DNA from: DATMBF01 sp035559595 | GTDB taxonomy: Bacteria > Bacteroidota > Ignavibacteria > UBA10030 | Reading direction: 5' to 3' | Assembly: GCA_035559595.1 (NCBI GenBank) | Contig: DATMBF010000049.1 | Location: forward strand, 1 to 49,751 | DNA length: 49,751 bases | Shown here: positions 1-8,934 of the stretch, piece after piece | How the letters are laid out: every line of letters begins with the position of its first letter | How positions within the stretch are numbered: position 1 is the stretch's first letter | Translations under genes and position numbers: made by a program | Notes under the pieces: generated by a model | What the model saw: the letters and a program-made list of their open reading frames with translations, nothing else | Told to the model about the DNA's origin: nothing | The model's database searches: none

Positions 1-187
1 GAAAATCTTCGATCTTCTTGGAAGAGAAACAGCCACGCTCGTTGAAGGGAACCGTCAGGCGGGGTATCATAGGGAGCAGTGGCAGGCATCATTCTATGCC
101 AGCGGGATGTATATCTACCAGCTTACGTATCAAGACCGTGATGGCAACACACGGGTTGCCCGCAAGACAATGACGCTGTTGAAGTAG
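1..187 (+). CDS. C-terminal end of a T9SS-secreted protein (sorting tail)
   Basis: This is an open frame running in from the left edge and stopping at TAG 185-187. The visible 61 residues contain KIFDLLGRE, ATLVEG, AGYH, ASGMYIYQL and end in KTMTLLK. That order is the classic type A sorting domain of the type IX secretion system (Por secretion tail): a conserved DLLG turn, a SGxYxY strand and a basic-hydrophobic end. Such tails send large exported enzymes or adhesins through the outer membrane and are then removed. The rest of the protein lies outside the window, so its activity is unknown. The tail is good evidence that the host belongs to Bacteroidota or a sister lineage. Confidence 0.85.
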   Translation, partial: KIFDLLGRETATLVEGNRQAGYHREQWQASFYASGMYIYQLTYQDRDGNTRVARKTMTLLK

Positions 188-246
188 GCTTTCCTTCCGT
201 ACTCGCATATCTTGTTCCCTTATTCTGGCCCTCTGGCCGATTTCTT

Positions 247-280
247 GTTGCATTTCAAGGCCTGTCTGCCTATCTTTTTG
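247..280 (+). promoter_or_regulatory. Possible Bacteroidota-type promoter for the DUF4139 gene
   Basis: A TTG at 248-250 and a TATCTTTTTG box at 271-280 are separated by 20 bases. This resembles the Bacteroidota layout of TTTG, about 19-20 bases, then TAnnTTTG. It would start transcription some 35-40 bases before the ATG at 325. It is a by-eye match only. Confidence 0.3.
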
Positions 281-324
281 CGCGTTTCACTGCGCTTTTT
301 GGATATCCATCCTTTGGTGCTTTC

Positions 325-1938
325 ATGATCAAACCGTCCCTTGTAGCACTTCTCTTTCTTCCCTTATCACTTTTTCCCCAGAATCAACGTGTGAGATCGG
401 CAATTCATGCGGTAACGGTATACCTCGACCGTGCGGTAGTTTCGCGTGTGGCATCCTCTCAAGCAAGGCCGGGAATCCAAACGGTGGTGATTCCGGATTT
501 GCCGGTATCGCTGATCGATCAATCCGTCCGGGTCTCCGGCGAAGCGGAAGGAGGAGCGACAATTCTTGATGTGAAGGTAGAGACGGTCTTCCTCGATACG
601 ATTCCAGAGCAGCGAATCAAACAGCTTCAAGATCGCCTGAAGGCGCTCCGGCAGGAGGAACGGGCCTTTCAGGATAGATCGCAGGTGCTTCGCTCACAGC
701 GTGAGTTTGTGGATTCCCTCCGAGTCTCGATGGCTCGCAGTGGAGGGGCGCAGCGTGGCTCGTTTGAGGATTTTGAACGAATGTTGAGCTTCATTGATCG
801 GCGGCTTTCGGGAATTTTTGGTGAGATACGGGTAACCAATCAGGCTTTAGAGGATGTACGATCAAAGATCGATGCGGTGCAGCGGGAGATCAACCAGTCG
901 CAGGCCTACTCACGCAAGAGTCAGAAGCAGGTGGTCGTGAACATCAATGCCGAAAGGTCGGGGATGGTCACGCTTCGGATTTCTTATGTCCTTCTTGGTG
1001 CCAGTTGGAGTCCGCTGTACGAAGCACGGGTTTCATCAGAGCTAAAATCTGTCCAGTTCACCTATGCTGCCCAGGTTCGCCAGTCGACGACAGAGGACTG
1101 GAACGATGTTGAGCTGACGCTTTCAACTGCTCGCCCTGCAGAAGGAGGGACGCCACCGATATTGATGCCGTGGTTTGTCGATGTCCAACAACTGCGCCCA
1201 TTTGGTGCCCAAAGGAAAGCTGAGATTTTCGAGGAGCGAGATGCATCGAGGGTACAGATGGAAGTTGCCGCTGCACCGGTCGCTCCGATGGCGGTCGAGG
1301 TTGCGGAGGTTCAATCGCAAGCTACGTCGGTTGTTTTCAAAATCCCCTCCAAAGTCACTATTCCCAGCGATAACAATCCACACAAAGTCACGATCATTGT
1401 CGAAACGCTTCCGGTTGAGTTGAGCTATAGCGCTCTTCCGAAATATTCTCAATTTGCTTATCTCAAATCAAAAACAAAGAATTCCACAGAGTATCCGTTT
1501 CTCGCAGGGATGATGAATGTTTTTTTCGAGAATACCTTTGTGGGAACGACAAGCGTGAGGCAGATTCTTCCGGGCGAAGAATTCGAAACGGGGTTGGCCG
1601 TCGATGAGGGTGTGCGACTCGAGCGCAAGCTTATCAACAGATTTACGGAGTATACCGGAACGTTCACGAAGAAAAGCAAGGTTATCTATGACATTCTCCT
1701 GAGAATCGAGAATGCCAAGCGTGTTCCGGTTGAGCTGGTCTTGCTGGACCAGATTCCAATTTCGAGGAACGAGCAGATCGTTGTTGAGCAGATGGAACCG
1801 TCGCCAAAGTCGTTGACTCCGGATCAGCAAGGTATCCTCCAGTGGCCGTTGAAGTTGAATCCGGGCGAGAAGCGGGAGATCAAGCTCAAATTTAGCGTGG
1901 AATACCCTCGCGATTGGAACATCATCGGACTCGAGTAG
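325..1938 (+). CDS. DUF4139 / MuiA-family exported protein
   Basis: This 537-residue protein starts with a short signal-like segment (MIKPSLVALLFLPLSLF). An N-terminal DUF4140-like part follows (HAVTVYLDRAVVSR, then IPDLPVSLIDQSVRVSG), then a long charged coiled-coil region at about residues 95-210. The rest is a C-terminal DUF4139 beta domain with RISYVLLGASWSPLYEARV and TTEDWNDVELTLSTA. This order and length match the mucoidy inhibitor A family. Members are exported or periplasmic; their biochemical role is not established. The proline dehydrogenase gene begins four bases after its stop, so the two are probably cotranscribed. The start ATG has no strong ribosome site but is the only one that keeps the signal segment. 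Confidence 0.8.
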   Translation: MIKPSLVALLFLPLSLFPQNQRVRSAIHAVTVYLDRAVVSRVASSQARPGIQTVVIPDLPVSLIDQSVRVSGEAEGGATILDVKVETVFLDTIPEQRIKQLQDRLKALRQEERAFQDRSQVLRSQREFVDSLRVSMARSGGAQRGSFEDFERMLSFIDRRLSGIFGEIRVTNQALEDVRSKIDAVQREINQSQAYSRKSQKQVVVNINAERSGMVTLRISYVLLGASWSPLYEARVSSELKSVQFTYAAQVRQSTTEDWNDVELTLSTARPAEGGTPPILMPWFVDVQQLRPFGAQRKAEIFEERDASRVQMEVAAAPVAPMAVEVAEVQSQATSVVFKIPSKVTIPSDNNPHKVTIIVETLPVELSYSALPKYSQFAYLKSKTKNSTEYPFLAGMMNVFFENTFVGTTSVRQILPGEEFETGLAVDEGVRLERKLINRFTEYTGTFTKKSKVIYDILLRIENAKRVPVELVLLDQIPISRNEQIVVEQMEPSPKSLTPDQQGILQWPLKLNPGEKREIKLKFSVEYPRDWNIIGLE

Positions 1939-1941
1939 CCC

Positions 1942-2850
1942 ATGTCGTTCCTCAATAATTTTATCGTCTCAGCCCTTCCGTACATTCCCAAAGCAATCGT
2001 TGGAAAGGTCTCAGCACGATACATAGCCGGGACTACTTTGGAAGAAGCGCTTTCCACTGTTCGACGGTTGAATGGAAGGGGAATGATGGCCACGCTCGAT
2101 CTCCTTGGTGAAGATGTTACCGAGCGGGAAACTGCGCAGCAGATGAAGGAGCAGTGCGTGAGAATGTTTGAAGAAATCAAGAACGGAGAGCTCGATTCAA
2201 ATGTTTCCATCAAGCTCAGCCAGCTTGGTTTGAAAATCGACAAAGAACTGTGTTACAAGAATGTTCGAACTATCGTCGAAGCGGCAAAAGCAAATGGAAA
2301 CTTCGTCCGGATCGATATGGAGGATTCGACAACAACGACCGACACGCTGAACCTCTTTCGCAAGCTCCGCGAAGAGGGATTCGATAATGTTGGCGTGGTC
2401 ATTCAGGCTTATCTGAGACGTAGTGAAGTGGATGTCCGATCCCTCGTCAAGGAAAAGGCTAATATCCGACTGTGCAAAGGGATTTACATTGAGCCACCAG
2501 AAATTGCATTCCAGGATCGGGATGAAGTGCGACGGAACTTCGTGTTTCTCCTCCGGGTGATGCTCGAAGGGGGAAGTTACGTGGGAATTGCCACTCACGA
2601 CGAGTATCTCATTGAGAAATCGTATGAGTTGATTCAACGGCTGAACCTTAAAAGAGAGCACTATGAGTTTCAGATGTTGTTGGGGGTTCGCGAGGGGCTC
2701 CGCGATAGCATAGTACAGGCGGGCCATCGGCTTCGCGTTTATGTTCCGTACGGCGATCAATGGTATGCCTACTCGGTTCGCCGTCTCAAAGAGAATCCAG
2801 AGATCGCCGGTTACGTATTGAGGGCTTTCTTCAGGGGGAACCACAGATAG
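1942..2850 (+). CDS. putA: Proline dehydrogenase (monofunctional)
   Basis: This 302-residue FAD enzyme of the PRODH family oxidises L-proline to pyrroline-5-carboxylate and passes electrons to quinone. Landmarks are SIKLSQLG, the strand FVRIDMED, VIQAYLRRS, IRLCKGIY, the strand GSYVGIATHD, and near the C-terminus YVPYG followed by YSVRRLKENP, which carries the proline-binding arginines. The length is that of the stand-alone bacterial enzyme, not of the bifunctional PutA. No pyrroline-5-carboxylate dehydrogenase gene is in this window. It starts 4 bases after the DUF4139 gene and is followed by an oligopeptide transporter, which fits use of peptide-derived proline. The symbol putA is used loosely; prodH is equally suitable. 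Confidence 0.9.
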   Translation: MSFLNNFIVSALPYIPKAIVGKVSARYIAGTTLEEALSTVRRLNGRGMMATLDLLGEDVTERETAQQMKEQCVRMFEEIKNGELDSNVSIKLSQLGLKIDKELCYKNVRTIVEAAKANGNFVRIDMEDSTTTTDTLNLFRKLREEGFDNVGVVIQAYLRRSEVDVRSLVKEKANIRLCKGIYIEPPEIAFQDRDEVRRNFVFLLRVMLEGGSYVGIATHDEYLIEKSYELIQRLNLKREHYEFQMLLGVREGLRDSIVQAGHRLRVYVPYGDQWYAYSVRRLKENPEIAGYVLRAFFRGNHR

Positions 2851-2883
2851 CTGAGTCTATCCACCACCAACGGGAGGAATCCT

Positions 2884-5019
2884 ATGGCTGCTACTCAACA
2901 GAAACAATTTCAACCGTATATCCTACCATCGCAGGAGATTCCGGAATTCACGGTCAAGGCGATCATCCTTGGCGCAATTTTCGGAATTCTCTTTGGGGCA
3001 GTGACGGTCTATCTTGGACTTCGCGCTGGGCTCACTGTCTCTGCGTCTATTCCGATAGCCGTCCTTTCGATCAGTCTTTTGCGAGTGCTGGGCAAAGGGA
3101 CGATCCTCGAGAACAACATTGTGCAAACGACCGGTTCGGCCGGAGAGTCGGTTGCGGCTGGAGTCATTTTCACGCTTCCCGCTTTGATCTTCCTCGGTTT
3201 CCCACTGGAGTACACCCGCATCTTTGTGCTTGCCTTGATAGGCGGTTGGTTGGGAATTCTTTTCATGATTCCGCTGCGCCGTCAACTCATTGTGAAAGAG
3301 CACGGAAATCTCAGTTATCCCGAAGGAACGGCATGCGCTGATGTGCTTGTGGCCGGAGAAAAGGGTGGGTCGTTCGCCGGGCGCGTGTTTGCTGGTCTCG
3401 GCATTGGGGGCGTCTATGCATTTCTCATGCATGCGATGGGGTTCTGGCGTACGACGCCGGAGTATCGGCCATCATGGTATCCCGGAGCATCCGTCCGCGC
3501 CGAGGTTACGCCTGAGTATCTTGGTGTTGGATACATCATCGGTCCGAAAGTTGCGGGAACGATCTTTGCCGGCGGTGTCTTCTCGTGGTTGCTCATGATG
3601 CCGGCGATTAAGTTCTTCGGTGGAATGTTGAGCGAACCTCTTTATCCCGGTACCATACCGATTTCAGAAATGAATCCGAGCCAACTTTGGGCAAGCTACA
3701 TCCGACCGATGGGTGCGGGTGCCGTTGCAGCTGCGGGCCTCATTACGCTGGGAAGGACGCTTCCGACAATTGTTGAGGCATTCAAGGCCGGTGTGAAAGA
3801 TCTCTCTGCGCAACGAGGAGCCACCAAACCGACCGCCTCAAGAACAGAAGATGACCTGCCGATGAACTTGGTGGTGATCGGCTCTGTCGTTCTTGTGGTG
3901 CTCATCTGGGCTCTTTTGACCTTCATGCCAGTGCCGGGTACCGATACGGGTTTGATCTCCAACATTTTGTCGGGACTCCTCGTCGTTATCTTCGGGTTCC
4001 TGTTCGTTACTGTTTCATCACGGATCGTCGGGTTGATCGGCAGCTCGGCGAATCCGGTGTCGGGAATGACCATCGCTACGCTGATGGCGACATGCGCTTT
4101 GTTCCTCATCGCAGGATGGACTGGTGGTGCGTACAGTGCGCTTGCCATTACGATCGGCGGTGTGGTGTGCATCGCGGCGGCGAATGCGGGTGCTACGTCT
4201 CAAGACCTCAAGACCGGCTTCCTCGTTGGAGCAACCCCGTGGAAGCAGCAGGTTGGATTGATGGTCGGTGTTATGGCCTCCGTGTTTGTGATTGGATTAA
4301 CGCTCATCATGATGAATAGGGGATTGGCGGAATACCGACCTTTCGATATGTCCCTTGATATTGCGGCTCTGCCACAAGGTGTTCAATTAGAACGTCAGGA
4401 TTTTGAGCACGAAGGAAAGAGGTATTATTTGTTGAACGCCATTGGTTCCCGAACAGTGCCGGATGGAAAGTATCTTTACAGTCCGGAGACACAAAAGATC
4501 GAGATCCAATGGATTCAGGGAATTGGCAGTGAACGCGCTGCGGCGCCACAGGCAAGATTGATGGCCACAGTCATCAACGGCATCCTAAATCAGCAGTTGC
4601 CGTGGGGACTTGTCTTGCTCGGGGTGTTCCTGGTTGTTGCTGTTGAGCTTCTTGGTGTTCGATCGCTTGCCTTTGCTGTGGGCTCCTACCTTTCGATCGG
4701 GACCACACTGGCGATCTTCAGTGGCGGAATTGTGCGGTGGCTGGCTGAAGGGAAAGCGGCGAGTCATGGTGAGGGGGAGGTAAGCTCAGGTTCTCTCTAC
4801 GCGAGCGGACTCATCGCAGGCGGTGCGATCTTCGGTCTGGCGGCTATCGGCATTGCTTTGCTGGAGGAGGCCGGCGTGTTTGCACGCGGGACATTCCATC
4901 TTGGTCCTGATCTGCTGCCCTGGCTCAGCGACCAACCGCTGTTCTCCGTGGCGATGTTCTTGCTCCTCGCCGCTACACTTTATTATATCGCGAAAAAACC
5001 TGTCGAAACGAAGAAGTAA
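2884..5019 (+). CDS. OPT-family oligopeptide transporter
   Basis: This 711-residue polytopic membrane protein has about fifteen hydrophobic segments. Family landmarks include LRAGLTVSASIPIAVLS, NNIVQTTGSAGESVAAGVIFTLPAL and GNLSYPEGTACADVL, followed later by SANPVSGMTIATL and GATSQDLKTGFLVGATPWKQQ. This is the bacterial OPT group, inner-membrane carriers thought to import short peptides or metal-peptide complexes. A strong ribosome site (GGGAGGA) precedes ATG 2884. A polar stretch at about residues 478-552 interrupts the membrane segments; it seems to form an extramembrane loop. A hairpin follows the stop. The neighbours, proline dehydrogenase and several peptidases, support a peptide substrate. 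Confidence 0.88.
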   Translation: MAATQQKQFQPYILPSQEIPEFTVKAIILGAIFGILFGAVTVYLGLRAGLTVSASIPIAVLSISLLRVLGKGTILENNIVQTTGSAGESVAAGVIFTLPALIFLGFPLEYTRIFVLALIGGWLGILFMIPLRRQLIVKEHGNLSYPEGTACADVLVAGEKGGSFAGRVFAGLGIGGVYAFLMHAMGFWRTTPEYRPSWYPGASVRAEVTPEYLGVGYIIGPKVAGTIFAGGVFSWLLMMPAIKFFGGMLSEPLYPGTIPISEMNPSQLWASYIRPMGAGAVAAAGLITLGRTLPTIVEAFKAGVKDLSAQRGATKPTASRTEDDLPMNLVVIGSVVLVVLIWALLTFMPVPGTDTGLISNILSGLLVVIFGFLFVTVSSRIVGLIGSSANPVSGMTIATLMATCALFLIAGWTGGAYSALAITIGGVVCIAAANAGATSQDLKTGFLVGATPWKQQVGLMVGVMASVFVIGLTLIMMNRGLAEYRPFDMSLDIAALPQGVQLERQDFEHEGKRYYLLNAIGSRTVPDGKYLYSPETQKIEIQWIQGIGSERAAAPQARLMATVINGILNQQLPWGLVLLGVFLVVAVELLGVRSLAFAVGSYLSIGTTLAIFSGGIVRWLAEGKAASHGEGEVSSGSLYASGLIAGGAIFGLAAIGIALLEEAGVFARGTFHLGPDLLPWLSDQPLFSVAMFLLLAATLYYIAKKPVETKK

Positions 5020-5026
5020 GCGTAAC

Positions 5027-5066
5027 AACCCTCCGCCTCGTTACACAAGACGGGGCGGAGGTTATT
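5027..5066 (+). terminator. Hairpin after the OPT gene, possible terminator
   Basis: CCTCCGCC at 5030-5037 pairs perfectly with GGCGGAGG at 5054-5061 around a 16-base loop. A flanking AAC/GTT can extend it past one bulged C. Only a short TTATT follows, so termination strength is uncertain. Confidence 0.5.
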
Positions 5067-5322
5067 CACTTCTGAAAAGGAGGCGTGTTTCCATTGGATC
5101 CATTCTGGCCTCTCGCAACCCCCTCTCTTGGCACCCCTAATACCGTTTCCCTTGTGCATGGCATCATGTTCATTTGAAGACCGTGTAGGGGCGATTCATG
5201 AATCGCCTTCACCAAGAGACCGGCGAAACATGTTGTTATCAAAAATCGTTGGACGTTTTTGCACGTTCATCCCTTGCGTTCTGATTCTGATAACGTCTCC
5301 ACCTCATCATTTCGGAGGACTT
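5067..5322. other. Intergenic stretch before the M28 peptidase gene
   Basis: The open frame of the downstream gene extends up to 5128, but this part has no coding character. It contains an 18-base palindrome (5190-5207, listed separately) that an upstream start would have to translate. The strong ribosome site at 5314-5318 shows that translation starts at 5323. No other gene is seen here. Confidence 0.6.
5190..5207. repeat. Perfect 18-bp palindrome (REP-like)
   Basis: GGCGATTCATGAATCGCC is a perfect inverted repeat, preceded by GTAGG. From memory, the longer form GTAGGGGCGATTCATGAATCGCCCCTAC occurs as a dispersed intergenic repeat in several bacteria. Here the right arm is cut short after GCC. 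It occurs once in this window. Confidence 0.6.
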
Positions 5323-7560
5323 ATGCACCATCGTTTCGGTTTTGCGATTTTGGCTGTTCTCTTTTTCTTATTCGACCCGACGCACAAATCGCCCCTCCAG
5401 GCTCAATCCCCCCCAACCACGAACTGGGAAGCCAAATTCCGCGCCATTCCCAGCGCGGAAAAACAGCGCGAATACATGAAGCGTCTATCGGCCCGGCCGC
5501 ATCATCTGGGTTCCCCGTACAACAAAGACAATGCAGAGTGGATGCTCGCCATCTTCAAGTCGTGGGGACTCGACGCAAAACTCGAAACATTTGATGTGCT
5601 CTTTCCGACTCCCAAAGAGCGGGTCGTTGAACTCCTTGAGCCGACGAAGTTTACGGCAAAACTTCAAGAACCTCCCGTTCCCAACGATCCCACTTCGAAT
5701 CAACAAAACGAGCAGCTCCCCAGCTATAATGCCTATTCCATTGACGGCGACGTCACTGCTCCCCTTGTCTACGTCAACTACGGCATTCCCCAAGATTACG
5801 AGCAACTGGAACGCCTCGGGGTTTCGGTGAAAGGCTGCATTGTCATTGCGCGGTATGGCGCCTCATGGCGTGGTATCAAGCCAAAACTTGCGGCGGAGAA
5901 AGGGGCGGTTGGTTGCATCATCTACTCTGACCCGCGTGATGACGGATATTATCACGGCGATACTTATCCCGAAGGGCCCTGGCGTCCGAAGGATGGCGTG
6001 CAGCGAGGAAGCGTGATGGATATGCCTCTGTACCCAGGAGACCCGCTTACACCCGGCATCGGTGCAACAAAGGACGCAGTGCGACTCGATCTCAAAGAGG
6101 TCAAAACGCTTACCAAGATTCCTGTGCTTCCCCTATCGTACGCCGATGCCCAGCCGCTTCTTGCCGCTTTAAAAGGACCAGTCGCTCCCGAAAGTTGGCG
6201 TGGAGCGTTGCCGATCACGTACAAGATCGGACCCGGACCTGCGAAGGTCCGGCTCAAGGTTCAATCCAACTGGGATGTCAAGAGGATCTATAATGTTGTC
6301 GTGACCATTCGCGGCTCTGTCTATCCCGACGAGTGGATCATTCGAGGCAATCACCGGGATGCGTGGGTGAACGGTGCCCAGGATCCAACGTCAGGCATGG
6401 TCGCACAAATGGAAGAAATGCGGGGACTTGCCGAATTACTCAAGCAGGGATGGAAGCCGAAGCGTACGCTCATCTACTGTGCTTGGGATGCCGAAGAGCA
6501 GGGGTTGCTGGGCTCAACGGAATGGGCAGAAGCCCATGCCGACGAACTCAAACAAAAGGCTGTCGCCTATATCAACACGGATTCCAACGGACGCGGCTTT
6601 CTCTTTGCCGGTGGTTCACATACGTTGGAGAAACTGGTGAACGCCGTCGCGAAAGACATCGAAGATCCTGAAAAGAAAATATCTGTCTGGAAGCGTTCGC
6701 AGCTCTGGCGCGTTGCAAACTCACGGCCTGAAGATCGCCACGAAGCGCGCTCGCGACCCGACCTGCGAATCGGTGCTCTCGGTTCCGGCTCGGACTACAC
6801 GGCGTTCCTCGACCATCTGGGCATCGCCTCATTGGATTTCGGCTACGGCGGCGAAGATGGGGGCGGAATCTATCATTCGATCTACGATAGCTACCACTGG
6901 TACACCAATTTTGCGGACACCGACTTCAGCTATGGTCGAGCGCTCTCCCAAACTTGCGGCACAGCGGTCATTCGTCTTGCTGATGCCGATATTCTGCCGT
7001 TTGATTTTGGCAATTTTACCGACACCGTCCGCCGTTATGTGGACGAGCTGAAACGAACGCACAAGGACATGCAAGAGAAGATCAGAGAGCAGAACAAGCA
7101 GATTGAGGAGGGTGTGTTTACTGCGATTGCCGACCCGAAGGAGAGATTTGTGCCGCCATCGGTTGAGGAAGTTCCCCCGCATATCAATTTTGCTCCACTC
7201 GACAATGCCGTCGATGCGTTGGCGAAGGCCAGCGAGAGCTACGACAAGGCACTGAAGAAGGCACAGGGTACCTCGCTTGCCCAAGCTCTGGTGAAGGCCG
7301 TGAATGCCAAGCTCATTCTCAGTGAACGGAAGTTGACCAATCCAGACGGATTGCCCGGTCGGCCGTGGTTCAAGCATCTTATTTATGCACCGGGCTTCTA
7401 CACCGGCTACGGCGTGAAGACGATCCCCGGCGTGCGTGAAGCAATCGAACAGAAGAAATGGACCGAGGCAGAAACGGAAATCACTCGCGTATCGAAGGCG
7501 CTTCGGGAATTTGCTGAGCTGGTGAATTCCACAAGCACAGAATTGGAAAAAGCTCGATGA
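5323..7560 (+). CDS. Secreted M28 peptidase, glutamate carboxypeptidase II-like
   Basis: Translation from ATG 5323, five bases after a GGAGG site, gives 745 residues beginning with a signal peptide (MHHRFGFAILAVLFFLF). A protease-associated domain follows, then the M28 zinc domain, then a C-terminal helical dimerisation domain, as in human GCPII/PSMA and plasma glutamate carboxypeptidase. The di-zinc set is visible: His344 (GNHRDAW), Asp354 (GAQDPTSG), Glu391 and Glu392 (DAEEQG; base and ligand), Asp420 (NTDS) and His518 (YHSIYD). Family members remove residues from short peptides outside the cytoplasm. A carrier gene resembling the dipeptide transporter MFSD1 follows 27 bases later, which suggests its products are taken up. 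Substrate preference cannot be read from the sequence. Confidence 0.9.
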   Translation: MHHRFGFAILAVLFFLFDPTHKSPLQAQSPPTTNWEAKFRAIPSAEKQREYMKRLSARPHHLGSPYNKDNAEWMLAIFKSWGLDAKLETFDVLFPTPKERVVELLEPTKFTAKLQEPPVPNDPTSNQQNEQLPSYNAYSIDGDVTAPLVYVNYGIPQDYEQLERLGVSVKGCIVIARYGASWRGIKPKLAAEKGAVGCIIYSDPRDDGYYHGDTYPEGPWRPKDGVQRGSVMDMPLYPGDPLTPGIGATKDAVRLDLKEVKTLTKIPVLPLSYADAQPLLAALKGPVAPESWRGALPITYKIGPGPAKVRLKVQSNWDVKRIYNVVVTIRGSVYPDEWIIRGNHRDAWVNGAQDPTSGMVAQMEEMRGLAELLKQGWKPKRTLIYCAWDAEEQGLLGSTEWAEAHADELKQKAVAYINTDSNGRGFLFAGGSHTLEKLVNAVAKDIEDPEKKISVWKRSQLWRVANSRPEDRHEARSRPDLRIGALGSGSDYTAFLDHLGIASLDFGYGGEDGGGIYHSIYDSYHWYTNFADTDFSYGRALSQTCGTAVIRLADADILPFDFGNFTDTVRRYVDELKRTHKDMQEKIREQNKQIEEGVFTAIADPKERFVPPSVEEVPPHINFAPLDNAVDALAKASESYDKALKKAQGTSLAQALVKAVNAKLILSERKLTNPDGLPGRPWFKHLIYAPGFYTGYGVKTIPGVREAIEQKKWTEAETEITRVSKALREFAELVNSTSTELEKAR

Positions 7561-7587
7561 TGCTCGGGCAGAAAGCTTAGAACAGCC

Positions 7588-8934
7588 ATGACACAATCTC
7601 CTCGACCTCTGCCGGCAGTTTATCGCTGGGTTGTTTTGTTTTTTATCAGCCTGGCGATGTTCGGCAACTACTACGCATACGATGCTACGGCGCCGGTCTT
7701 TGATCTATTGAAACAACAGATTGGTTATAGTGACCAGCAGTTGGGTCTTCTCTACACCGTTTATAGTGTTGCTGCCGTCATCGTCCTTTTGATAGGTGGT
7801 TACATTATCGATCGGTTTGGGACAAAGCTTTCCGTTTTGCTTTTCGGGGTGATCTGCCTGATTGCTGCAGCGGTGACGGCTTCTTCGCCGGAGCTCTGGG
7901 TCATGTTGACCGGACGTTTTCTGCTTGGCCTTGGTGCGGAGCCGCTCATTGTGGCTGTGACCACAGCGCTCGCTAAATGGTTCAAGGGTAAAGAGCTGAG
8001 CTTTGCTTTCGGTCTCAATCTCACGATTGCACGACTGGGTTCTGCGTCGGCAGACTGGTCGCCTGCCTGGGCGCAGCCTCTCTACACGAACTGGCAAGAC
8101 CCACTCTGGCTCGCAACAGCAATCACGGGGTTCTGCGTTGCGGGCGGATTCCTCTACTGGGTTCTCGAAACTCGGGCAGAACGGATGTATCAGCTTGGCG
8201 AGCAGGAGACTACGGAGAAGTTGGAGTTGAAGGGACTCTACAAATTCAGCAAGTCGTACTGGTACGTTGTGGGGCTTTGCGTGGTGTTTTATTCTACCAT
8301 CTTTCCCTTCCGTGCTTTTGCTATTAAGTACTTCATCGAAGCACACGGCCTCTCGCGCGAAATGGGCGGACTGCTCAATAGTTTCCTGCCCATCGCCGCC
8401 ATGGTGGCAACTCCACTCTTCGGGTTGCTGATCGATCGCGTAGGGAAGCGATCACTCTTCATGGTTATCGGCTCCCTTGTCCTTCTCCCTCTGTTTCTTG
8501 TCGTCACGTATTTTCCCGCCGGCGCAGAGGTAAGTCTCTGGCTACCACTCTACGGAAATTTTTCGTTACCAGTCACGCTTCTTATCGTGATGGTTTTCCT
8601 CGGTATTTCGTTCTCTCTGATCCCCGCCGTCATGTGGCCAGCAGTGGCCTATATCGTAGAGCAGCGGCGACTCGGGTCTGCCTACTCGCTGATGACGCTT
8701 TGCCAGCAAATTGGAATGGCGGCAATTCCGTGGCTGATCGGCTATCTCAATGACATGTTCATGGCGGGTCCGGAAAATCCGGGAGGATACGCCGCGGGAA
8801 TGTGGGTCTTTACCGCACTCGCGTCGTTCGGACTTGTGTTCTCCTCCCTCTTGCTGCGTGCCGAACGCGGCCCTCACGCACATGGCCTGGAGACCATCAC
8901 CACGCGTTCGTCTTCAAAGAGATCAGTTATTTGA
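7588..8934 (+). CDS. MFS transporter resembling MFSD1 (putative dipeptide carrier)
   Basis: This 448-residue protein has twelve hydrophobic segments in two halves joined by a polar loop near residue 200. Beyond general MFS features (GGYIIDRFG after segment 2, FGLLIDRVGKR after segment 8), it carries WFKGKEL, FGLNLTIARLGS, AVMWPAVAYIV and LGSAY. These closely match my recollection of animal MFSD1, a lysosomal dipeptide carrier. Glu118 (GAEPL) and Arg149 (IARLG) are 31 residues apart, the same spacing as the dipeptide-binding Glu and Arg I recall for MFSD1. The gene sits between two peptidase genes, and its TGA overlaps the TTG start of the next. Direction of transport and exact substrate are inference; a generic MFS label would be the cautious alternative. 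Confidence 0.8.
   Translation: MTQSPRPLPAVYRWVVLFFISLAMFGNYYAYDATAPVFDLLKQQIGYSDQQLGLLYTVYSVAAVIVLLIGGYIIDRFGTKLSVLLFGVICLIAAAVTASSPELWVMLTGRFLLGLGAEPLIVAVTTALAKWFKGKELSFAFGLNLTIARLGSASADWSPAWAQPLYTNWQDPLWLATAITGFCVAGGFLYWVLETRAERMYQLGEQETTEKLELKGLYKFSKSYWYVVGLCVVFYSTIFPFRAFAIKYFIEAHGLSREMGGLLNSFLPIAAMVATPLFGLLIDRVGKRSLFMVIGSLVLLPLFLVVTYFPAGAEVSLWLPLYGNFSLPVTLLIVMVFLGISFSLIPAVMWPAVAYIVEQRRLGSAYSLMTLCQQIGMAAIPWLIGYLNDMFMAGPENPGGYAAGMWVFTALASFGLVFSSLLLRAERGPHAHGLETITTRSSSKRSVI

Noticed and set aside
5128..5322. An upstream extension of the M28 peptidase gene
   Set aside because: It would translate a palindromic repeat and bury the signal peptide; the strong ribosome site and signal fit ATG 5323.
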